Assembly: GCA_947630415.1 (NCBI GenBank)
Contig: CANRHM010000043.1
Span: 1-10,467, forward strand
Direction: 5' to 3'
Source of the DNA: an uncultured Bacilli bacterium
GTDB taxonomy: Bacteria; Bacillota_I; Bacilli_A; RF39; UBA660
DNA length: 10,467 nt
The position numbers were made by a program, and so were the translations under genes. Shown here one piece after another: positions 6,950 through 10,467 of the stretch. The first letter of the stretch is position 1. Every line of letters begins with the position of its first letter. The notes beneath the pieces were generated by a model. That model had not been told where the DNA came from and did no database searches. It saw nothing but the letters and a program-made list of their open reading frames with translations.

Positions 6950-7402
6950 ATGAATAGACAAGAAGCTACGAGTTTCGTTAAAACGATTTTAAAAAATGGA
7001 GTCGACCAAAATTTAAAAGTAAATGTGGTTAAAAAATCCATTCTCGATTATGCCAAGTATTTAAATGCCAATGAGATGGCTAGTAGAGAAGATATTGAAT
7101 ATATTGTAGGATTAAGTAATATTACTTCAAGATTGTTAAAATTATTTAAGACTTCTTCTGATTTTGATATGGTTTTTGATACTTTGACTGAAGTTAAACC
7201 AAAGAAGAAAACATCTTCTAACAATAGACCTTCATCTGTTATTAGTAGATTTTTAGAAGATTATGATTGTGGATCAAGTCGTTCGTCAAGTCATGATTCT
7301 TGTGGTACTTCCATTGTAGATCATCGTAGTAGTTCTAGTGCGGCCTACACTTACACCTCATCTTCCTGTGATAGCCCTAGATCAGGTGGTAGAAATTGCT
7401 AA
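6950..7402 (+). CDS. Small protein with Ser/Cys-rich C-terminal tail, candidate radical SAM substrate
   Basis: This 150-residue protein is of a family I do not recognise. Residues 1-82 look like a compact helical domain with alternating charged and hydrophobic residues and no signal peptide or membrane helix. Residues 83-100 are a Lys/Ser/Asn/Pro-rich linker. The final 44 residues (107-150) hold 16 Ser, 3 Thr, 4 Gly and 4 Cys (C107, C118, C140, C150), with Cys-containing motifs DCGSS, SCGTS and SSCDS and a free C-terminal Cys. There are no Cys residues before 107. A folded leader plus a low-complexity Cys/Ser tail, followed without a gap by two radical SAM genes, fits a ribosomally made and post-translationally modified substrate. 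That role is inference. A plain Ser/Cys-rich structural or metal-binding tail is the alternative. AAGGAG at 6935-6940 supports the ATG start. Confidence 0.8.
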   Translation: MNRQEATSFVKTILKNGVDQNLKVNVVKKSILDYAKYLNANEMASREDIEYIVGLSNITSRLLKLFKTSSDFDMVFDTLTEVKPKKKTSSNNRPSSVISRFLEDYDCGSSRSSSHDSCGTSIVDHRSSSSAAYTYTSSSCDSPRSGGRNC

Positions 7403-8694
7403 TTAAAGAATACTTTAAAAAGGCTCAAGCAAATGCCCTTTGTAATACTTCGTATCCTTTAAGTGTATCCAATTGGGAAGAATATAAGAATTCTTCTATC
7501 GACTTATTTCAAGATGAAAAAGATCTTTGTTTCTATATCCATGTTCCTTTCTGTAAGAGGCTTTGTGCTTTTTGCGAATATGTCAAATATCCGGTACGTG
7601 ATATTGAAAGTCAAAAAGTATATCTATCGCATTTAGAAAAAGAAGTGATGCACTTTTTAGATACGCATCCTAATATTACGTTATATGGGTTTGATATTGG
7701 AGGAGGAACTCCTACGGCATTAGATGATGAAGTTTTTCAAAATCTTTTAGATCTTTATCAAAAAATACTTACGAAGTGTAGCGTAGTAGAAGATTATGAA
7801 CCCAGTATAGAGGCTACATTTGATACTTTAACTAAAAGCAAAATAAAGATGATTAAAGAAGTTGGAATTAATCGTATTTCTTTAGGTATACAAACAACCA
7901 ATTCCAAGATTTTAAAAAAGAATAATCGTACCTATTCCTCTTTAACAAAAATGCAAGAAGTTCTGTCGCTTATTAAGGAAGAAGGAATACAAAAAGTCAA
8001 TTTAGATCTTATGTATGGACTTAAAGATCAAACGAAAAAAGACTTAAAAAACACATTAAAAACGATTGCTTTATTAAATCCCGAACAAGTCACATTATAT
8101 GAAATGCGTTACAATATGGTCGCATCTAAAAGAGATATTGATAGGCGAAAGATGTATACCTTTTATAAATACTTATATAAACAGTTAAGAAAAATGGGGT
8201 ATTATGCCTCTTTCTCTCAAAATACATTTAGTAAAGATCCTGTGGATAAAGGCTTATCTTCTTATTTGCGGTATCGCATGATTGATAACATTTCCTATAA
8301 AGGATTTGGGATTGCTGCTCAATCAAAGTCTAGAATAGGTATCAGTTACAATATTGGAAAGACTAGAAAAAGTTTTAATGAGTGTGTAAAAGAAGCTTCA
8401 TTTAAAGTAGAAGATAATTATGTTTTACCCAAAGAAGAAATGTTTAGTAAATATGTTTCTATTAGTCTTTACTATGGACGGATGAAGAAAAAAGTTATAA
8501 AGGAAATACTAGGAACTGAAATAGAAAAGATTTATAAAGAAGAAATGGCTTTTTTACATAAAAAGAAATTAATCAGGGAGAATGACGAAGAAATCTATCT
8601 TACTCCAAAAGGTTTTTTCTATTATGGGGCGATTGCATCTCTTTTCTATTCTCCTAAAGTGAAAGCGTGGTTAATCGAAAATGGAAATAAGTAA
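7396..8694 (+). CDS. HemN/HemW-like radical SAM protein
   Basis: This 432-residue cytoplasmic protein carries the radical SAM cluster motif CKRLCAFC (C53, C57, C60; CxxxCxxC) after a YIHVPF lead-in typical of coproporphyrinogen-oxidase-like enzymes. The SAM-binding GGGTPT motif is at 102-107, followed by the NRISLGIQT and DLMYGLKDQT blocks. The C-terminal third keeps a HemN_C-like winged helix (GFGIAAQSKS, LTPKGFFYYG). It lacks the fourth Cys that follows the cluster motif in true HemN and sits in no haem pathway here, so haem synthesis is unlikely. Related HemN-like proteins include class C radical SAM methyltransferases acting on peptide-derived substrates. The start is UUG at 7396, overlapping the upstream stop by 7 nt. 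Its ribosome binding site AGGTGG (7384-7389) lies in the Gly-Gly codons of the tail protein, so the two are translationally coupled. Confidence 0.87.
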   Translation: MLIKEYFKKAQANALCNTSYPLSVSNWEEYKNSSIDLFQDEKDLCFYIHVPFCKRLCAFCEYVKYPVRDIESQKVYLSHLEKEVMHFLDTHPNITLYGFDIGGGTPTALDDEVFQNLLDLYQKILTKCSVVEDYEPSIEATFDTLTKSKIKMIKEVGINRISLGIQTTNSKILKKNNRTYSSLTKMQEVLSLIKEEGIQKVNLDLMYGLKDQTKKDLKNTLKTIALLNPEQVTLYEMRYNMVASKRDIDRRKMYTFYKYLYKQLRKMGYYASFSQNTFSKDPVDKGLSSYLRYRMIDNISYKGFGIAAQSKSRIGISYNIGKTRKSFNECVKEASFKVEDNYVLPKEEMFSKYVSISLYYGRMKKKVIKEILGTEIEKIYKEEMAFLHKKKLIRENDEEIYLTPKGFFYYGAIASLFYSPKVKAWLIENGNK

Positions 8695-9604
8695 CATGAA
8701 TTTATATGAAGAGTTAACTTTATTTGGGAAAAAGGTGCCGGTTAAACATTATCTTTGTACTGATGAACCCAATCGTGTTCTTTCTCAATCTTTAAAATTA
8801 AATCTCTATATTAAAATCAATGATGCCTGTAATGGATTTTGTGCTTTTTGTAGTAATAGAGGACATGAAGACGATGGAAAACTCGATTTAGTAAAATTAA
8901 AAGAAGTCCTTCTCTATTTAAAAGAACGTAATCTTTTGAATCGTGTTTCCGTGACGGGTGGAGAGCCTTTATTAAATATGGAATTATTAAACGACGTACT
9001 TAATTTAATCTTTGAAGTCGCTCAAGATTCGAAAGTTACTTTTAATACCAATGGTTTTCGTATAAAAGAGGTAATAGGTCTTGACTCTATTCATCAAATA
9101 GAAGGCATTCATATTAGTAGACATCATTATTTAGATGAAGTAAACAACCGTATTTTTGGGATTGATGCTGCCTCTTCTTCTGATATATTGGATACGATGA
9201 ATAGTTTGGATAACAAGCATTTACTTCGTCTTAATTGTTTATTAATGAAAGACTATATCGATTCACCTCTTGAAGTTCAAAAATATTTAGAAAGTGCTGC
9301 TAGGTTAAATATCTTTAGAGTAGGGTTTGTCTCACTTATGAAAGTAAATTCTTATTGTGAAGCTCATTTTGTAGACTTTAATACGGTTTTTGAAAAGATG
9401 CATTTGAATAATATGAATACCGCACATGCATATGATCAAAATCTTTGTGAATGTTTAAATGGAGTCTATGTATCAAAGCAAGGAAAGTTTATTGAATACT
9501 ATGCACGAATGACTAAGAATGTCACTTGTAATTATGCAAGACAATTTGTTTATACTTCGGATAATAAGCTCTTGGCAGGCTTTGGACAGGAAAGTATTAT
9601 TTAA
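8681..9604 (+). CDS. MoaA-like radical SAM protein
   Basis: This 307-residue second radical SAM enzyme is of a different type from its neighbour. The cluster motif is CNGFCAFC (C50, C54, C57) after KLNLYIKIND. The SAM-binding TGGEPL is at 92-97, with an NTNG strand at 122-125 and ISRHHY at 145-150. The C-terminal part has C226, the pair C256/C258 and C283, possible ligands of an auxiliary iron-sulfur cluster, although the spacing is not a standard SPASM motif. Paired HemN-like/MoaA-like or double radical SAM genes occur in other maturation-type loci, for example HxsB/HxsC of the His-Xaa-Ser system, but I cannot assign this protein to a named subfamily. ATG 8681 overlaps the upstream stop by 14 nt. 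ATG 8696, 1 nt after that stop, is an equally good start; both have weak ribosome binding sites. Substrate and reaction are unknown. Confidence 0.87.
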   Translation: MEISNMNLYEELTLFGKKVPVKHYLCTDEPNRVLSQSLKLNLYIKINDACNGFCAFCSNRGHEDDGKLDLVKLKEVLLYLKERNLLNRVSVTGGEPLLNMELLNDVLNLIFEVAQDSKVTFNTNGFRIKEVIGLDSIHQIEGIHISRHHYLDEVNNRIFGIDAASSSDILDTMNSLDNKHLLRLNCLLMKDYIDSPLEVQKYLESAARLNIFRVGFVSLMKVNSYCEAHFVDFNTVFEKMHLNNMNTAHAYDQNLCECLNGVYVSKQGKFIEYYARMTKNVTCNYARQFVYTSDNKLLAGFGQESII

Positions 9605-9618
9605 ACTTTCCTTTTTTT
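9589..9618 (+). terminator. Intrinsic terminator overlapping the end of the second radical SAM gene
   Basis: GGAAAGT (9589-9595) pairs perfectly with ACTTTCC (9605-9611) around a 9-nt loop, followed by seven Ts. The left arm is coding sequence and the TAA stop (9602-9604) sits in the loop, so the operon ends with no trailer. Confidence 0.85.
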
Positions 9619-9619
9619 A

Positions 9620-9648
9620 TTGAAAAATGTCGAAAAATGTGCTATATT
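9620..9648 (+). promoter_or_regulatory. Promoter of the CmpB-like gene, with a direct repeat in the spacer
   Basis: TTGAAA (9620-9625) and TATATT (9643-9648) are 17 nt apart, with TGC (9640-9642) forming an extended -10. The 9-nt sequence GAAAAATGT occurs twice, at 9622-9630 and 9632-9640, one helical turn apart and mostly inside the spacer. That could be an operator or chance. The promoter begins right after the preceding terminator. Confidence 0.65.
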
Positions 9649-9669
9649 ATGCAACAAGAAAGAGAAGTA

Positions 9670-10341
9670 ATGGGGTATATGGAAAAAGAAGAAAGAAAAG
9701 TGCTATTTCAAAAAGCGATTTTTATTTTCGTAATTGGATGTGTACTTGGAACTTATTACGAAGAGCTATTACATATTGTTAAAAATTTGTTAGCAAGAGG
9801 AACGTTTTCTTGGGTATCTAGAAGAGGACTTATCTATGGACCTTTTAGTCCGATTTATGGAATTGCCTTTGTTTTAGTCTATTTGATCTTTTGTCTTAAA
9901 AAGCGAAAGTGGTATGTCAACTTCATTTATGGATCGCTTCTTGGAGGATTTTACGAATACAGTATGAGTTTTTTACAAGAAAAACTTTGGGGAACCATTT
10001 CTTGGGATTATTCACATCACTTTTTAAATATTGGAGGAAGAACCACGATTCCGTTTATGCTCTTTTGGGGAGCAGTTGTTTTATTTTTCATCTATGTTCT
10101 TTATCCTATAATAAATAAAATATATCAAAAAATGCCTGCTCATTTTGCAACAAGGCTAGCTACTTTCTTGTTTGTGTTCTTACTATTTGATGTCTCTATT
10201 TCTTTAGTTGCCGTTAGTAGACAAACGATGCGTCATCAAGGAATTGCACCAAAGACCGCATTAGGCGAGTTTTGTGATAAGCATTATACCGACGATTATT
10301 TAAAAAGAATTTACGATAATTCCGTGGAAGTGAATCCTTAA
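9670..10341 (+). CDS. CmpB-like (PF06541) putative ABC transporter permease
   Basis: The product has 223 residues from the start chosen here and about five membrane helices (near 13-34, 59-76, 82-100, 127-147 and 163-183). Family hallmarks are GLIYGPFSPIYG (53-64), WDY at 112-114, GGRTT (122-126) and FWG (132-134). The family is annotated as putative ABC transporter permease, but no ATPase or binding protein is adjacent and the real function is unknown. The frame is open back to ATG 9637, but the predicted promoter's -10 lies at 9643-9648 and transcription should start near 9655. Starts at 9637 or 9649 would then be untranscribed. ATG 9670, preceded by AGAGAAG (9661-9667), is preferred; ATG 9679 is possible. 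The charged tail (about 185-223) after the last helix is probably cytoplasmic or peripheral. Confidence 0.82.
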   Translation: MGYMEKEERKVLFQKAIFIFVIGCVLGTYYEELLHIVKNLLARGTFSWVSRRGLIYGPFSPIYGIAFVLVYLIFCLKKRKWYVNFIYGSLLGGFYEYSMSFLQEKLWGTISWDYSHHFLNIGGRTTIPFMLFWGAVVLFFIYVLYPIINKIYQKMPAHFATRLATFLFVFLLFDVSISLVAVSRQTMRHQGIAPKTALGEFCDKHYTDDYLKRIYDNSVEVNP

Positions 10342-10368
10342 GCAAATCCTTGGCGATTTGCTTTTTTT
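10341..10368 (+). terminator. Intrinsic terminator of the CmpB-like gene
   Basis: AGCAAATC (10341-10348) pairs perfectly with GATTTGCT (10355-10362) around a 6-nt loop, followed by a T run to 10368. The left arm starts on the last base of the TAA stop. Confidence 0.88.
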
Positions 10369-10378
10369 ATGCTATAAT
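10350..10378 (+). promoter_or_regulatory. Strong promoter embedded in the preceding terminator
   Basis: TTGGCG (10350-10355) and a perfect TATAAT (10373-10378) are exactly 17 nt apart, and TGC (10370-10372) makes an extended -10. The -35 occupies the loop and first stem base of the terminator hairpin. Transcription should begin near 10385, just upstream of the intron-like sequence. Confidence 0.7.
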
Positions 10379-10391
10379 CAAAAATAGAGGG

Positions 10392-10467
10392 GTGCGCCAG
10401 TTCGGTGCTTTATATAGAGTTGGGTGGAAAACCAACATGGTAAGGTCTAGCAAACCGCCATTAGTTA
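10392..10467 (+). mobile_element. 5' end of a probable group II intron, cut by the window edge
   Basis: The segment opens with GTGCGCC, matching the conserved GUGYG 5' end of group II introns. A small hairpin follows at once (GCGCC 10394-10398 with GGTGC 10404-10408). Next comes GTTGG/CCAAC (10419-10423, 10432-10436), closing the GTGGAAAA loop, then a TGGTAAGG and TAGCAAACCGCC run. This order (5' GUGYGCC hairpin, GGGTGxxA-type hairpin, GxAAGG, AGxAA) resembles the start of domain I in bacterial introns. Reverse transcriptase, domains V-VI and the 3' splice site would lie beyond the window. The call rests on recognition of the 5' end only. A structured 5' leader of the next gene is the main alternative. 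Confidence 0.6.

Noticed and set aside
6950..7402. Classic lanthipeptide, sactipeptide or SCIFF precursor
   Set aside because: There is no lanthionine synthase and no double-Gly cleavage site typical of short leaders. The Cys spacing is unlike SCIFF (six Cys in 45) or known sactipeptides, and the protein is longer than usual.
9909..10118. Plus-strand frame of 69 residues inside the CmpB-like gene
   Set aside because: It is out of frame with a conserved membrane protein, has no start signal, and reads as a shadow.
10384..10467. T-box leader or lysine riboswitch as an explanation for the right edge
   Set aside because: AGAG followed by a GGTGGAA-containing hairpin recalls T-box stem I, and AGAGG..GTGCG recalls the lysine element. 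The AGTA and GAAC-type T-box motifs and the lysine GAGTA core are missing, while GTGCGCC and the following order of elements fit a group II intron better. Not fully excluded.

Overview
The window is low-GC (about one third G+C), densely packed bacterial DNA with every convincing gene on the + strand. Shine-Dalgarno sites are strong, UUG starts are used, genes overlap by a few bases, TGG encodes Trp and no in-frame TGA is needed, so the code is standard. Together with a bile-salt-hydrolase-type enzyme, this suggests a gut-associated Bacillota, perhaps of the Erysipelotrichia/RF39-like Bacilli. That placement is inference from composition and gene content.

Layout: (1) A terminator of an upstream unit, then a monocistronic NERD-domain protein with a C-terminal HRDC-like domain (77-1084). 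(2) A two-gene unit: a choloylglycine hydrolase / bile salt hydrolase (1142-2119), overlapped by 8 nt by a membrane-anchored cyclophilin-like protein (2112-2570), ending in a terminator. (3) A two-gene unit (2761-6838) encoding a heterodimeric ABC exporter. The first half-transporter has the degenerate ATPase residues. The second has the catalytic ones plus a roughly 190-residue insertion between TM1 and TM2 that holds three degenerate repeats. (4) A three-gene unit (6950-9604) with its own promoter and terminator: a small protein with a Ser/Cys-rich C-terminal tail, a HemN/HemW-like radical SAM protein and a second, MoaA-like radical SAM protein. (5) A monocistronic PF06541-type (CmpB-like) multi-spanning membrane protein (about 9670-10341). 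(6) At the right edge, a strong promoter whose -35 lies inside the preceding terminator. About 14 nt after its -10 box comes what looks like the 5' end of a group II intron (from 10392), cut off by the window.

The most novel part is unit 4. Tight coupling of a small protein, whose last 44 residues are 16 Ser, 3 Thr and 4 Cys (one the C-terminal residue), to two different radical SAM enzymes looks like an uncharacterised peptide-modification system. The small protein would be the substrate and the two enzymes its maturases. No protease or exporter lies inside the unit, although an ABC exporter pair is directly upstream behind a terminator. The modification chemistry cannot be read from sequence.

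Regulatory grammar is consistent: all six promoters identified carry a TGn extended -10, and five intrinsic terminators separate the units.
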